Positions 1 to 9,776 of a DNA stretch of 60,770 bases are shown here, piece after piece. The position numbers were made by a program, and so were the translations under genes. Source of the stretch: Chloroflexota bacterium (lineage in GTDB: Bacteria > Chloroflexota > Dormibacteria > Dormibacterales > Dormibacteraceae). Positions within the stretch are counted from its first letter, which is position 1, and each line of letters opens with the position of its first letter. The stretch lies in contig VBGR01000049.1 of assembly GCA_005880695.1 (NCBI GenBank), positions 1 to 60,770 on the forward strand, written 5' to 3'. The notes beneath the pieces were generated by a model, which was not told the DNA's origin, made no database searches, and saw nothing but the letters and a program-made list of their open reading frames with translations.

Positions 1-2
1 AC

Positions 3-233
3 GCCGCCATCGTGGCCTCCCGCAAGGAGGACAACATCGATGCCCGCAAGAAGCTCGTCAACAAGGTCGAGCACATCCTGGGCGACAACGTGGTCGTCTA
101 CTTCATGTGGGCCGACAACGTCAGCATGGGCTTCAACAAGGTGCAGGGCGTTGTGCCCGGCAAGGGTGACGCCCTCAACTACATCGACTCCGACCGCAAC
201 GTCTCGGAGTTCGCGAAGTTCTCCCTGACCTGA
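3..233 (+). CDS. Peptide ABC transporter solute-binding protein, C-terminal part
   Basis: The frame is open from the left edge, so only the last 76 residues of a longer protein are present; the GTG at 12 lies inside it and is not a start. The tail has the hydrophilic alternating pattern ending FNKVQGVVPGKGDALNYI that is usual at the end of family 5 (peptide/nickel) extracytoplasmic binding proteins. It lies directly before two permeases and two ATPases of the same transporter type, which supports a role in presenting peptides to them. Identity rests mainly on context. Confidence 0.6.
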   Translation, partial: AAIVASRKEDNIDARKKLVNKVEHILGDNVVVYFMWADNVSMGFNKVQGVVPGKGDALNYIDSDRNVSEFAKFSLT

Positions 234-247
234 TCTGATTTCACCAA

Positions 248-277
248 GCCTGGGGAGCGGCGATCCGCTCCCCAGGC
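248..277 (+). terminator. Strong hairpin between binding protein and permease genes
   Basis: A perfect 13-bp inverted repeat (GCCTGGGGAGCGG / CCGCTCCCCAGGC) with a CGAT loop begins 14 nt after the stop codon. No T-run follows, so it may be a 3'-end stabiliser or partial attenuator that raises binding-protein mRNA over permease mRNA, rather than a complete intrinsic terminator. Confidence 0.6.
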
Positions 278-348
278 CCGTCCATTCGCGTCACGACAAC
301 CGCCGGGGTAGATTCGGCAAAGGGCAGTTGTAAGATGAGGGCGCTTCC

Positions 349-1314
349 GTGACCTCTTACATCGCGCGGCGGCTGCTGATCGGTGTCTTCCTCCTCCTCT
401 TCATGTCGGTGATCTTCTTCGCCCTGACGCGGCTCACGCCGGGTCCGCCTTTCACCGTCGGCGAAAACCCGCGGGCGCACCAGGAGCTGATCGACAAGCG
501 GATCCACGCCCTCGGCCTGGACAAGCCCTGGTACGAGCAATATCCGGCCTACCTCAACGCCCTTCTGCATGGCAGCCTGGGCGACTCCTACCAGTACAAG
601 AAGCCCGTTTCGACGCTTCTTGTCGAGCGGGTCCCGAACTCGGTGATCCTGCTCGGCACCTCCCTCTTGGTCTCGCTCGGAATTGCCATCCCGTTGGGCA
701 TCTTCGCCGCCACCCGCCAGTACTCGAAAGTGGATATGGCGACCTCGGTCGTCAGCTACGTGGGCATCTCCGTGCCCAGCTTCGTGCTCGGCATCTTCCT
801 ACTTATCTTCGGCGCGGTCTACATCCGGAAATGGACCGGCGGCGCCTTCGCCTTCCCGCTCTTTGGGATGCACCGCGGTGACGACCAGAGCTTTCTCGAC
901 CTCGTGGTCCACATGGTTCTGCCGGTCACCTCGCTCGCCATCCTTTCGATCGCGGGATTCAGCCGGTTCATGCGCTCCAGCATGCTCGAGGTGCTGCACC
1001 AGGACTACATCCGGACCGCCCGCGCCAAAGGCCTGTCAGGACGCGTCGTCAACTACAAGCACGCGCTCCGCAACGCGATCCTCCCGATCATCACGCTCGT
1101 GGCTCTCCAGATCCCGCAACTGGTTAGCGGGGCGATCATCACGGAGGGCATCTTCAGCTGGCCCGGAATGGGCCTGCTGGCTTTCCAGGCCACCGTCGAC
1201 CGCGACTATCCGGTGATCCTCGGCGTCGTCATGCTCGTCGCCGTCCTGACCGTGTTCTTCAACCTGCTGGCCGACCTCTCCTACGCGGTCGTCGACCCGC
1301 GCATCAGGTACTGA
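349..1314 (+). CDS. dppB: Peptide ABC transporter permease, DppB type
   Basis: A 321-residue inner-membrane permease. It opens with a transmembrane segment (LLIGVFLLLFMSVIFFALT, residues 9-27) and has about six segments in all. The cytoplasmic coupling (EAA) loop is recognisable around residues 220-235 (DYIRTARAKGL), followed by the conserved PITLVALQIPQLVSGA region. GTG start with a GAGGG purine stretch 7 nt upstream. It is followed 8 nt later by the second permease. DppB/OppB family; substrate inferred as peptides, though nickel or other solutes are possible. Confidence 0.9.
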   Translation: MTSYIARRLLIGVFLLLFMSVIFFALTRLTPGPPFTVGENPRAHQELIDKRIHALGLDKPWYEQYPAYLNALLHGSLGDSYQYKKPVSTLLVERVPNSVILLGTSLLVSLGIAIPLGIFAATRQYSKVDMATSVVSYVGISVPSFVLGIFLLIFGAVYIRKWTGGAFAFPLFGMHRGDDQSFLDLVVHMVLPVTSLAILSIAGFSRFMRSSMLEVLHQDYIRTARAKGLSGRVVNYKHALRNAILPIITLVALQIPQLVSGAIITEGIFSWPGMGLLAFQATVDRDYPVILGVVMLVAVLTVFFNLLADLSYAVVDPRIRY

Positions 1315-1322
1315 CCAAAAGA

Positions 1323-2363
1323 ATGGCCGAGAAGGAAACGCCGGCTCCGCGCTCACTCCTCGCCGGCGACAGCTTTACGAAGGCGGTCGCGGCCGAGCAG
1401 GAGCTGCGCCTCGCGCATGCGGACCAGGACCTCGTCACGACGGAGATCCCGGAGGGCGGAGAGCTCGGTTTCTGGAAGCTCGCCCTGCTCCGCTTCCTGC
1501 GTCATCGGGTCGCCACCGTGAGCCTGGCCATCCTCGCCACGATCGCGGTCCTGGCGATCTTCGTGCCAATCCTGCAGGGCAACCTCTACCGCGACCAGGA
1601 CTACCGCAACCCGTACGGCGCGCCCTTCCTCTTCCACTCGCGCCAGCTGGCTCTGCCCGCCGGGATCACGATCACGGTTCCGTGGGCCGACCACCTGCTC
1701 GGGACCGACGACCTCGGCCGGGACGAGCTCGCGCGGCTGATCCGGGGGGGACGCGTCTCGCTCGAGGTCGGCCTCCTGGCGATGCTCGGGTACATCATCA
1801 TCGGCGGTTCCCTGGGCGCCATCGCCGGCTACTACGGGGGGTTCCTCGACAACCTCCTGATGCGCTTCACCGACGTGATCATCGCCATGCCCTTCATCCT
1901 CGTCGTGGTCGCGGTGACCGCGGCCCTCGGCGGCGTCACGCTGCAAACGCTGATCATGGTCATCGCCTTCACCGGCTGGTACGAGATCGGCCGGCTGATG
2001 CGCGCCCAGTTCCTCTTTCTGCGTGAATCCGAGTTCGTGCAGGCCGCCCGGGCGCTGGGCGCCTCCGACTTCCGGATCATCTTCCGGCACATCCTGCCCA
2101 ACTCGCTGGCCCCGATCATCGTCTCCGCGACCCTGGGCGTGAGCGGCATCATCCTGCTCGAGGCGGCGCTGGGCTTCCTCGGCTACAGCATCCCCTACCC
2201 GGAACCCAGTTGGGGCAACATGCTCCAGGGCTTCGAGGACAAGCTCCTGCGCGACCAGACCTACCTGGTCTTCTTTCCGTCCATTGCGCTGGTCGTGACC
2301 GCCCTCTGCATCAACCTGGTCGGCGACGGCATCCGCGACGCTCTCGATCCCCGCCAGCGGTGA
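1323..2363 (+). CDS. dppC: Peptide ABC transporter permease, DppC type
   Basis: A 346-residue second permease subunit. About 55 hydrophilic residues precede the first membrane span (VATVSLAILATIAVLAIFV), as in DppC/OppC. The EAA loop reads FVQAARALGASDFRIIF and is followed by LPNSLAPIIV, both typical of the family. It pairs with the upstream DppB-like subunit to form the translocation pore. Its TGA stop overlaps the GTG start of the next ATPase gene, indicating translational coupling. Confidence 0.92.
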   Translation: MAEKETPAPRSLLAGDSFTKAVAAEQELRLAHADQDLVTTEIPEGGELGFWKLALLRFLRHRVATVSLAILATIAVLAIFVPILQGNLYRDQDYRNPYGAPFLFHSRQLALPAGITITVPWADHLLGTDDLGRDELARLIRGGRVSLEVGLLAMLGYIIIGGSLGAIAGYYGGFLDNLLMRFTDVIIAMPFILVVVAVTAALGGVTLQTLIMVIAFTGWYEIGRLMRAQFLFLRESEFVQAARALGASDFRIIFRHILPNSLAPIIVSATLGVSGIILLEAALGFLGYSIPYPEPSWGNMLQGFEDKLLRDQTYLVFFPSIALVVTALCINLVGDGIRDALDPRQR

Positions 2364-3415
2364 GCTCGGTCTCGCCGGCCTCGCGCCGACCGGTCTTCCG
2401 CGGCGACACGCTGCTCGAGATCAAGGACCTCCATACCGAGTTCCAGGTGCACGGCGGGACCGTCAAGGCGGTCGACGGCGTCAACCTGACGCTGCCACCG
2501 GGCCGCACCGTCGGCCTGGTCGGCGAATCGGGCTGCGGCAAGAGCGTGACCGCGCTCTCGATCATGCGACTGCTGGAGAGCAACGGGCGGGTGAGGCGCG
2601 GCCAGATCATCTTCAAAGGCAAGGACCTGGTCGGGATCAGCGAGTCGCAGATGCGCTCGGTCCGCGGCAACGACATCTCGATGATCTTCCAGGAACCGAT
2701 GACCGCCCTGAACCCCGTTTTCACCGTCGGCCAGCAGATCGCCGAGTCGGTCGAGCTGCACCAGAACGCCGACAAGAACGCCGCCCGCAAGCGCGCCATC
2801 GAGATGCTGAGCCTGGTCGGGATCGCCGCGCCCGAGCGGCGGGCCAACGAGTACCCGCACCAGCTCTCCGGGGGCATGCGTCAACGCGTCATGATCGCCA
2901 TGGCGCTCTCCTGCGATCCCGACCTGCTCATCGCCGACGAGCCGACCACCGCGCTCGACGTTACGATCCAGGCCCAAATCCTGGCGTTGATGGCTGACTT
3001 GAAGAAGCGCATCGGGGCCGCCATCCTGCTCATCACGCACGACCTCGGTGTCGTGGCGGAGGTCTGCGACGAGGTGGCGGTCATGTACAGCGGCCGCATC
3101 GTCGAACAGTCGGACACCGCCGGAATCTTCGCCAACCCCAAGCATCCCTACACGCAGGGCCTCCTGACCTCGATCCCCATGCTGGGCAAGAAGCAGGACC
3201 GGCTCAACGTGATCAAGGGCAACGTCCCCAACCCGCTCGCCATCCCTCGCGGTTGCGCCTTCCACCCGCGCTGCCCGCACCGCTTCGAGCCTTGCGACAA
3301 GCACATCCCGGCTCTCGCCGAGGTCGCCCATCAGCACAAGGCGGCCTGCTTTCTCTACCCGCAAGTCATCGCCCAGGTGCCTGACGAGTCTGCGGCCGGA
3401 GCCTCCCGGGCGTGA
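2360..3415 (+). CDS. dppD: Peptide ABC transporter ATP-binding protein, DppD type
   Basis: A 351-residue ATPase. Walker A GESGCGKS, signature LSGGMRQRV, Walker [13 protein letters not shown] and the H-loop ITHDLG are all present. The C-terminal oligopeptide-transporter extension has the usual cysteine cluster ([15 protein letters not shown], later ACF). The frame is open upstream to 2210, but the GTG at 2360 overlapping the dppC stop (GTGA) gives the family-typical N terminus, so that start is chosen. It energises the DppBC pore together with DppF. Confidence 0.92.
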   Translation: MSSVSPASRRPVFRGDTLLEIKDLHTEFQVHGGTVKAVDGVNLTLPPGRTVGLVGESGCGKSVTALSIMRLLESNGRVRRGQIIFKGKDLVGISESQMRSVRGNDISMIFQEPMTALNPVFTVGQQIAESVELHQNADKNAARKRAIEMLSLVGIAAPERRANEYPHQLSGGMRQRVMIAMALSCDPDLLIADEPTTALDVTIQAQILALMADLKKRIGAAILLITHDLGVVAEVCDEVAVMYSGRIVEQSDTAGIFANPKHPYTQGLLTSIPMLGKKQDRLNVIKGNVPNPLAIPRGCAFHPRCPHRFEPCDKHIPALAEVAHQHKAACFLYPQVIAQVPDESAAGASRA

Positions 3416-4467
3416 CCTCTGAAGAACAACCGCTGACGACGGTTCGGGCAGGCGAGCAGCCGCTGCTGGAAGTGCGCGAGCTGGTGAAGTACTTCGACAT
3501 CAAGGGCGGCTTCCTGCAGCGGACCGTCGCCCACGTCAAGGCGGTCGACGGGGTCAGCTTCCACATCATGCCGGGCGAGACCTTGGGCCTGATCGGGGAG
3601 TCCGGGTCTGGCAAGTCGACTGTCGCCCGGACCATCCTGCGGCTGCTGCCGGCCACCTCTGGCGAGGTCTTCCTGGAAGGACGGCCGGTTTTCAATGCCA
3701 GCCGCACCGAGCTCAAGAGTATGCGCCGGGAGATGCAGATCATCTTCCAGGACCCCTACGGGTCGCTCAACCCGCGCATGTCAGTCGGCGAGATCGTCGA
3801 GGAAGGCCTCTTCGTGCACGGCATCGGCAACCCCCGCAGCCGCGAGCAGCAGGTCTCCCGGCTCCTCGAGGTGGTCGGCCTGCGCGGCCAGCACCGGGGC
3901 CGCTTCCCCCACGAGTTCAGCGGCGGGCAGCGGCAGCGGATCGGGATCGCCCGGGCCCTCGCGCTGCAGCCCAAGCTGATGATCGCCGACGAGCCCGTCT
4001 CGGCTCTCGACGTCTCGATCCAGTCCCAGATCCTGAACCTGCTGGACGACCTCCAGCGCGAGTTCAACCTGACCTACCTCTTCGTCGCCCACAACATGGC
4101 GGTCGTGGAGCAGGTCAGCGACCGCATCGCGGTCATGTACCTGGGCCGGATCGTGGAGATGGCTCCCTCGGAGCAGCTCTACCGCCAGCCCAAGCACCCC
4201 TACACCTCGGCGCTGATTTCGGCGGTCCCGATTCCGGATCCTGCCCGGAAGGGCCAAAAGGTGGTCCTGAAAGGCGACATCCCGAGCCCGATCAACCCAC
4301 CCAGCGGCTGCCGTTTCCACACCCGCTGTCCGATCGCCCAGTTCCCGATCTGCTCGAGCGAGGACCCGAAGTTCGAGCAGAAAGAGGACGGCCACTGGGC
4401 GGCCTGCCACTTCGCCGGCAAGGGCGAAACGCGGGTCCCCGCCACCGGAGAGATCCAGGCCGTCTAG
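3412..4467 (+). CDS. dppF: Peptide ABC transporter ATP-binding protein, DppF type
   Basis: A 351-residue second ATPase. Walker [10 protein letters not shown], signature [15 protein letters not shown], Walker [13 protein letters not shown] and H-loop VAHN are intact. The C-terminal extension again carries [10 protein letters not shown] and a second cysteine pair. The GTG start overlaps the preceding stop by 4 bp (GTGA), as for dppC-dppD, so dppB-C-D-F are one translationally coupled unit. It probably forms a heterodimer with the DppD-like subunit. Confidence 0.92.
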   Translation: MTSEEQPLTTVRAGEQPLLEVRELVKYFDIKGGFLQRTVAHVKAVDGVSFHIMPGETLGLIGESGSGKSTVARTILRLLPATSGEVFLEGRPVFNASRTELKSMRREMQIIFQDPYGSLNPRMSVGEIVEEGLFVHGIGNPRSREQQVSRLLEVVGLRGQHRGRFPHEFSGGQRQRIGIARALALQPKLMIADEPVSALDVSIQSQILNLLDDLQREFNLTYLFVAHNMAVVEQVSDRIAVMYLGRIVEMAPSEQLYRQPKHPYTSALISAVPIPDPARKGQKVVLKGDIPSPINPPSGCRFHTRCPIAQFPICSSEDPKFEQKEDGHWAACHFAGKGETRVPATGEIQAV

Positions 4468-4524
4468 CAGTCGGGGTTCAGCGGCGACCGGTCACAGTTT
4501 CGCGCGCTAACCTTTTCACCGCCG

Positions 4525-6366
4525 ATGCGTCCTTCCCTTCGATTCCGCCTGGCCCGCCGGCTGCTCGCGGCCCTGGTCGGGACCGCACTTGCCGCCTCCT
4601 GCAGCGGCCTGGGCAGCGCCTCGCCGCAGTCCAAGCCGGCCCTCCCGGCCTCCAGGTACGTCGCCGAAAAGGGCGTCAAGGGCGGGCAGCTCGTCTACGC
4701 GGACTGGCAGGAGGTCGACGACCTGAACCTCTTCACCAGCGCCGACCCAACCGCCCAGGCGACCAACGTGATCTGGGCCTGGCTCTGGACCTTCGACGCC
4801 GAGAACATCCCGGTCCCCGACCTGGTCACCGCCGTGCCGACAACGCAAAACGGGTTGGTGAGGCAGCTCGACTCCACCCACATGGACGTGACCATCAACC
4901 TGAAAAAAGGCCTCAAGTGGAGCGACGGGTCGGACCTCACGGCCAATGACGTGAAGTACACGGTGAATGCCATCTGCGACGCGGACACCGGCGCGCCCAC
5001 CACCCGGGGTTGGGACCACATCGTGTCCCAGGAGGTCAAGAGCCGCGAGCAGCTGATCTGGCATTTCGGGCCCAACAAGGCCGGCAACTGTGGACTCGAC
5101 GCCGACCTCCCGAGCGGTGTCTACTCGCCCTACCTGCTGCTCACGTTGCAGCCGCTGCCGATGGCGCGCCTGAGCACCGTCAAGCATGCCGACTTCGCGA
5201 CCGACAAGTACTTCACGCAGAAGCCCGACGTCACCAGCGGCCCCTACCTGGTGCAGAACTTCACACCCGGCGCCAACGCCCAGGTCGTGATGGTCCCGAA
5301 CCCCCACTATGTGGACGGCAGGGCTGGCTCCAAGTACTTCGGGCACGCGCCCTACCTGGACAAGCTGACGTACAAGGTTTACGGCGACAAGGCGGCCGAG
5401 CTGGCCGGGCTCAAGTCTGGCGAGGCCGACCTCGGGCTGGGAGTGATCGCCAAGGACATGCCGACGGTCCAGGCCATCGCCGCCGACAAGACCATCGCCG
5501 TCTCCGGCCTGGTCGACTACCTGATCACGTTCAACCAGGCGAACAACACCTCGGCCTGCGACGGCCAGAAGTTCGTCGCGACCTGCGGCACGCCGACGAT
5601 CTTCAAGGACGACAAGCCGCTGCGCCAGGCGGTCGGCCTGGCGGTCGACAAAGAGGCGGTCAACCAGCAGGTCGTGGAGGGCGCGGGCGTGGTCATGAAC
5701 GGCCCCTTCCCGCACAACCTGGCGCCCTGGTACGACACCAGCATCGCCAAGTTCAAGCGCGACGTCGCGGCGGCCAAGAAGCTGTTGGACGAGGACGGCT
5801 GGGCGCCCGGCGCGGACGGCATCCGCGCAAAAAACGGCAAGAAGCTGCAGTGGACTCTCAGTACGACGATCGGCAATCCGCTGCGCGCCGCCCAGGACGT
5901 CATCGTCGCCAACCTGAAGGACATCGGCGCCTCGGTGACCGTGAAGTACGTCTCCGCCAGCGTCTTCTTCGCCAGCTTCCACGCCAGCGGCACGCTCGCC
6001 ACCGGCCAGTTCGACATGGCCATGTACGGCAACATCTGGTCGCCCGACCCCTCGACCTGGGCGTCCTTCGCCCTCAGTAGCGAGATCCCCTCCGACAGCA
6101 ACCCCGGCGCGGGCAACTACGGCCGGATCTCAGACCCCAAGCTCGACCGGCTCTTCCAGGACGGGGAGAGCACTGTCGACATCGCCCGGCGCGTCGACAT
6201 CTACAAGCAGGTCCAGGCTGAGTGGCGCGACTTCGGCGCCACGGTCGACCTCTTCGAAATGCCTGTCATCTCGACGCGCGCGACGCACTTCGGGAACTAC
6301 GCGCCGAACGGGAACCTGAACGGGTCGATCTGGAACGCGGCCGACTGGTTCCGCCGCGCCGGCTAG
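4525..6366 (+). CDS. Peptide ABC transporter solute-binding protein
   Basis: A 613-residue secreted family 5 binding protein. The N terminus has an arginine-rich n-region, a hydrophobic stretch and a cysteine (ALAASCSG, Cys at about residue 26), fitting a lipoprotein anchor, although the lipobox is not perfect. The mature part has the usual hallmarks: KKGLKWSDGSDLTANDVKYT, then SGPYLVQNF, and later DKPLRQAVGLAVDKEAVN. ATG start 57 nt after dppF. It is probably the dedicated or an additional peptide receptor for the upstream transporter. Confidence 0.88.
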   Translation: MRPSLRFRLARRLLAALVGTALAASCSGLGSASPQSKPALPASRYVAEKGVKGGQLVYADWQEVDDLNLFTSADPTAQATNVIWAWLWTFDAENIPVPDLVTAVPTTQNGLVRQLDSTHMDVTINLKKGLKWSDGSDLTANDVKYTVNAICDADTGAPTTRGWDHIVSQEVKSREQLIWHFGPNKAGNCGLDADLPSGVYSPYLLLTLQPLPMARLSTVKHADFATDKYFTQKPDVTSGPYLVQNFTPGANAQVVMVPNPHYVDGRAGSKYFGHAPYLDKLTYKVYGDKAAELAGLKSGEADLGLGVIAKDMPTVQAIAADKTIAVSGLVDYLITFNQANNTSACDGQKFVATCGTPTIFKDDKPLRQAVGLAVDKEAVNQQVVEGAGVVMNGPFPHNLAPWYDTSIAKFKRDVAAAKKLLDEDGWAPGADGIRAKNGKKLQWTLSTTIGNPLRAAQDVIVANLKDIGASVTVKYVSASVFFASFHASGTLATGQFDMAMYGNIWSPDPSTWASFALSSEIPSDSNPGAGNYGRISDPKLDRLFQDGESTVDIARRVDIYKQVQAEWRDFGATVDLFEMPVISTRATHFGNYAPNGNLNGSIWNAADWFRRAG

Positions 6367-6388
6367 CTGCCGTCCAAGGAGGCGCTAG

Positions 6389-6440
6389 CCTCCCTCCCCG
6401 CTCGGAGGGGAGGGAGGATGGAGGGTGGGGGGCCCGCCTG
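6389..6440 (+). repeat. C-rich hairpin / G-tail repeat, copy 1
   Basis: A perfect 11-bp stem CCTCCCTCCCC / GGGGAGGGAGG (6389-6399 and 6407-6417) with a 7-nt loop, followed by a G-run tail (ATGGAGGGTGGGGGG). The same arrangement recurs at 14268, 31065, 33784, 36595 and 43584, always in plus orientation. Here it fills the space between the binding protein and the mntP start and could act as terminator or RNA structure. Confidence 0.8.
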
Positions 6441-6442
6441 GA

Positions 6443-7006
6443 ATGAAGGTGTTGGCGCTCGTCCTGCCCCTCGGCCTCGACACCTTCGCCCTCGCGGCCG
6501 CCCTCGGCCTGGCGGGGCTGGAGCCGCGCGACCGGGTCCGGGTCACCCTGCTCTTCGCGGGCTTCGAGCTCGCCATGCCCCTGGCCGGCTACGCCGCCGG
6601 CGACCTGGCCGGTGGGGTGGCGGGAACCGCGGCCGACTTCCTGGCCATCGCGCTCCTGGCCGGCATCGGCCTCTACCTCCTCTGGCCCCGCTCGGAGGAG
6701 GCTGAGGCAGCGCGCCTGGGGCTCTTCGGCCGGGCCCGGGGCTGGGCAGCGCTCGGCCTCGGCCTCAGCATCAGCCTCGATGAGCTCGCCATGGGCGTGG
6801 CGATCGGCCTCCTCCGCCAGCCCATCCTGCTGGTGGCGGTGCTGGTCGCCGCCCAGGCCGCCCTCGCCACCCAGCTCGGACTCCGGCTGGGCGGCCGCGT
6901 CGGCGAGCGAGGCCGGGAGTGGTCCGAGCGCGGGGCCGGCCTGATCCTGCTGGCCCTGGCCGCGATCTTGCTGGTGGAACGCCTGTCAGGGCGCGGCCTA
7001 CTCTAG
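6443..7006 (+). CDS. mntP: MntP-type manganese efflux pump
   Basis: A 187-residue, six-helix membrane protein made of two related three-helix halves. Each half has the family's conserved acidic motif: LGLDTFALAAALGL near the N terminus and LSISLDELAMGVAIGL near residues 110-125. MntP proteins export Mn(II). The frame is open to 6425, but the ATG at 6443 gives the typical KVLALVLPLGLD start and leaves the upstream hairpin repeat outside the gene. No yybP-ykoY-like riboswitch is recognisable upstream. Confidence 0.8.
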   Translation: MKVLALVLPLGLDTFALAAALGLAGLEPRDRVRVTLLFAGFELAMPLAGYAAGDLAGGVAGTAADFLAIALLAGIGLYLLWPRSEEAEAARLGLFGRARGWAALGLGLSISLDELAMGVAIGLLRQPILLVAVLVAAQAALATQLGLRLGGRVGERGREWSERGAGLILLALAAILLVERLSGRGLL

Positions 7007-7221
7007 TGGCCTGCACCGGCGAGATTCGAGGCATCCGGCCGCCCATTTCCGCCGGGCGCCTGCGGCGCTGATGCCGTTGTCTGGGGGCCCGGCGCGCGTC
7101 CTCACGCATCTTTGGATGCGTTGCTTAGCGCGCCACCCCATCCTAGGCACCGACGGTCTGGGCGGCCGGCCTGCGGCCCTTCGGGCTGCTGCCGAATTCG
7201 CCGGTCCAGCCCACTAGGGCC
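7007..7221 (+). other. Intergenic region with CGCATC/GATGCG stem element
   Basis: No gene is seen. It contains CGCATC-TTTG-GATGCG (7105-7120) followed by TTGCTT, closely matching CGCATC-TCAC-GATGCG-TTCCTT at 16855-16876 between rplV and rpsC. Both copies are followed by a GC-rich tract and a CACTAG just before the next gene, so this looks like a dispersed element. Confidence 0.5.
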
Positions 7222-8793
7222 ATGCCTCGGCGCCTGCCGATCATCGCGGCCGTCCTGCTGGCCGCCTGCCAGGCCAACCCGACGGCAGTGCTCACGAACG
7301 GGCCCGCCAAGGACCAGACGCTGCGGGTCGAATTGCCGGGGGCGTTGCCCGGCCGCGACCCGGCCAAGGCCCCGGTCTATGACGCGGGCGTGGTGCGGCT
7401 CACCTTCGAGCCCCTCTTGAACCCCAAGCCGGACTTGACCGACGTCCAGGCCGGCGCCGCCGAGTCCTACACGGTCTCGAGCGACGGGCTCACCTATACC
7501 TTCCTTCTCCAGAAGGCCGGCCGCTGGAGCGACGGCACGCCGGTCACAGCTGCCGACTTCGTCCGCGGCTGGCGGCGCGTCCTGGACCCGCGCACCTCCA
7601 GCCCGGCCGCCCCCGCGCTGGCGGGGGAGGTGAAAGGAGGGGGAGCCTACTCGAGCCTTGATCCGAAGGACGATGTCGCCAAGATCCCCGGGTTCCTCGA
7701 TGGGCTGGGGTTCAGTGCTCCCGACGTTCGCACTTTCACCGTCCAGCTCGCGCAACCTTCTCCTTACTTCAAGTGGGTGGTCACGATGCCGGAGACGGCG
7801 CCGGAACTGGACGATCTGACCATCGGCAACGGTGCCTTCCAGGTGGTGCCCGGCCAGCCGCTGACCCTGCTTCCGAACCGGAGCCATTGGGGTCCACGCC
7901 CAAAGCTGGCCAAGATCCTCCTGGAGGCCGATGGCGTCGCCCGCTACCGGGCCGGGCAGGCCGAGCTGGCGGCAGTGACTATGGCGGACGCCGCCGGCGC
8001 CACCGGCGACGTCAGCCTCACGGGCCAGCTGCTTCGCCAGCCGCTCCTGCGCACCTTCTGGCTGCAGTTCAATGTGAACCGGCCCCCCTTCGACAATCCC
8101 CGCGTCAGGCAGGCGGTGAGCCAGGCGATCGATCGGACGGCCTTGACGCGCGACGTGCTGAAGGGCACGGCCGTCCCCGCCCAGGCCCTGCTCCCGCGGG
8201 GCACGGCCGGCTATGACGGCGGGTTGAGCCCTCAGGCCTACGGTGGGGAGGGGGCCCGAAACACGCTGGACGCCTCCGGCGAGGCGGCCGCCGACCTGAC
8301 CGACGTCCACCTGCTGGTTCGCGACACGCCCGGCGACCGTGCGGTGGCCGACTTCGCCGCCGCCCAGGTCCGGCAGCACCTCGGCCTCGACCTCCGGCTC
8401 GACGTGCTGCCGAGTCCCCAGGTCACGGCCAAGCTCGCCGCCGGCGACTACCAGGTCGAGGGGCCGGCCGGCTGGTTCGCCGACTATCCCGATCCGCAGG
8501 ACTGGTTCGACATCTTCCTGTCAACGAGCTGGGGAGAGCAGTGGAGCCACTACACGGAGCCAGCGTTCGACCGGCTCGTCAACGATGCCGACCGCCAGGC
8601 CGACCCCGCCCGGCGGGCCACCGAGTACCGGCAGGCCCAGCAGCTGCTGGCCGAAGACGCCCCCGTTGCCTTCCTCTACCAGTCCCAGGAGCTCGTTCTG
8701 AGGCAGCCCTACGTGCAGGGAATCACTCTGACCGGCCTCGACGACTGGCCCGGCGACCTCCAGGTCGCGGGGGTCTCGCTGACCTCGCACTGA
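7222..8793 (+). CDS. Peptide ABC transporter solute-binding lipoprotein
   Basis: A 523-residue family 5 binding protein with a clear lipoprotein signal ([16 protein letters not shown], Cys at residue 16). Family features include [35 protein letters not shown] and [20 protein letters not shown], the last typical of OppA-like oligopeptide receptors. No permease or ATPase adjoins it, so it probably feeds the transporter at 349-4467 or one elsewhere. It is separated from mntP by 215 bp containing a repeat element. Confidence 0.87.
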   Translation: MPRRLPIIAAVLLAACQANPTAVLTNGPAKDQTLRVELPGALPGRDPAKAPVYDAGVVRLTFEPLLNPKPDLTDVQAGAAESYTVSSDGLTYTFLLQKAGRWSDGTPVTAADFVRGWRRVLDPRTSSPAAPALAGEVKGGGAYSSLDPKDDVAKIPGFLDGLGFSAPDVRTFTVQLAQPSPYFKWVVTMPETAPELDDLTIGNGAFQVVPGQPLTLLPNRSHWGPRPKLAKILLEADGVARYRAGQAELAAVTMADAAGATGDVSLTGQLLRQPLLRTFWLQFNVNRPPFDNPRVRQAVSQAIDRTALTRDVLKGTAVPAQALLPRGTAGYDGGLSPQAYGGEGARNTLDASGEAAADLTDVHLLVRDTPGDRAVADFAAAQVRQHLGLDLRLDVLPSPQVTAKLAAGDYQVEGPAGWFADYPDPQDWFDIFLSTSWGEQWSHYTEPAFDRLVNDADRQADPARRATEYRQAQQLLAEDAPVAFLYQSQELVLRQPYVQGITLTGLDDWPGDLQVAGVSLTSH

Positions 8794-8809
8794 GGCCAGG
8801 TTCCCGCGA

Positions 8810-8815
8810 TATACT
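8810..8815 (+). promoter_or_regulatory. -10 element (TATACT) before rpsL
   Basis: TATACT lies in GC-rich sequence 17 nt after the preceding stop and 67 nt before the rpsL start. No convincing -35 is seen. The position fits a promoter for the rpsL-rpsG-fusA-tuf operon with a leader of about 60 nt. Confidence 0.5.
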
Positions 8816-8882
8816 TTCCGTTCGTCGCCCAATCGGCTGCTGCCGCCTGGGAATCGGAAATTCGTATTCAAAGGGAGCTTCT

Positions 8883-9278
8883 TTGCCCACGATCCAGCAG
8901 CTGATCCGGGTCGGCCGGAAAAAGCTGGTCAAGAAGTCGAAGGCGCCGGCGCTCAAGGAGTCGCCGCAGAGGCGCGGCGTCTGCGTGCGCGTCTACACGA
9001 CCACGCCCAAGAAACCGAACTCCGCGCTTCGGAAGGTGGCCCGTGTCCGCCTCACGACAGGCATCGAGGTGACCGCTTACATCCCGGGCATCGGGCACAA
9101 CCTGCAGGAGCACTCGGTGGTCCTGATCAGGGGCGGCCGCGTGAAGGACCTGCCTGGCGTCCGCTACCACATCATCAGGGGCACGCTCGATACCTCGGGC
9201 GTCCGCAACCGCAAGCAGGGCCGGTCTCGGTACGGCGCCAAACGTGAAGGCGCAACCCCCGCGAGAGCAAGGGCTTAA
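8883..9278 (+). CDS. rpsL: 30S ribosomal protein S12
   Basis: A 131-residue S12, close to the usual 124. The decoding-centre segment [18 protein letters not shown] and the [20 protein letters not shown] stretch are intact, with lysines at the positions where streptomycin-resistance changes usually occur. The start is TTG at 8883, set by the conserved [13 protein letters not shown] terminus and an AAGGGAG Shine-Dalgarno 5 nt upstream; the frame itself is open much further back. First gene of the str operon. Confidence 0.96.
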   Translation: MPTIQQLIRVGRKKLVKKSKAPALKESPQRRGVCVRVYTTTPKKPNSALRKVARVRLTTGIEVTAYIPGIGHNLQEHSVVLIRGGRVKDLPGVRYHIIRGTLDTSGVRNRKQGRSRYGAKREGATPARARA

Positions 9279-9279
9279 G

Positions 9280-9750
9280 GTGCCGCGCCGCAACCGACCC
9301 GACAAGCGTCGTATTGCGCCCGACCCGATCTACAGCTCGGAGGCGGTGGCGAAGTTCGTCAACATCGTCATGAAGAGCGGCAAGCGGTCGGTCGCCGAGG
9401 GCATCGTCTACGACGCCCTGCGCCAGGCCGCCCGCCAGGCCAAGAAGGAGCCGCTCGAGGTCTTCGAGGTGGCGATCCGCAATGCGACGCCGCAGCTGGA
9501 GGTCAAGCCCCGCCGCGTGGGCGGCGCCACCTATCAGGTCCCGATCGAGATCCGGCCCGAGCGGCGGCTGGCGCTGGCCCGCCGCTGGCTGGTCCGTTTC
9601 GCGCGCCAGCGAACTGGGAAATCTATGGCGGAGAAGCTCGCCTTCGAGCTGCTTGACGCAAGCAACAACGTCGGCGCGACCGTCAAGCGGAAGGAAGAGA
9701 CGCACCGGATGGCCGAAAGCAACAAAGCTTTCAGCCATTTCCGGTACTAG
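9280..9750 (+). CDS. rpsG: 30S ribosomal protein S7
   Basis: A 156-residue S7, exactly the common bacterial length when started at GTG 9280 ([15 protein letters not shown]). An upstream GTG at 9244 overlaps rpsL and would add 12 non-conserved residues. S7 nucleates assembly of the 30S head. The conserved [21 protein letters not shown] and [11 protein letters not shown] stretches are present. It begins one base after the rpsL stop. Confidence 0.96.
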   Translation: MPRRNRPDKRRIAPDPIYSSEAVAKFVNIVMKSGKRSVAEGIVYDALRQAARQAKKEPLEVFEVAIRNATPQLEVKPRRVGGATYQVPIEIRPERRLALARRWLVRFARQRTGKSMAEKLAFELLDASNNVGATVKRKEETHRMAESNKAFSHFRY

Positions 9751-9776
9751 CCAGGAGGAATCGCGAAATCACTGCA

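Noticed and set aside
1353..2090. Long minus-strand open frames under the permease genes (and similar ones under most genes)
   Set aside because: High-GC shadow frames with Arg/Asp/His-rich sequence and no start signals.
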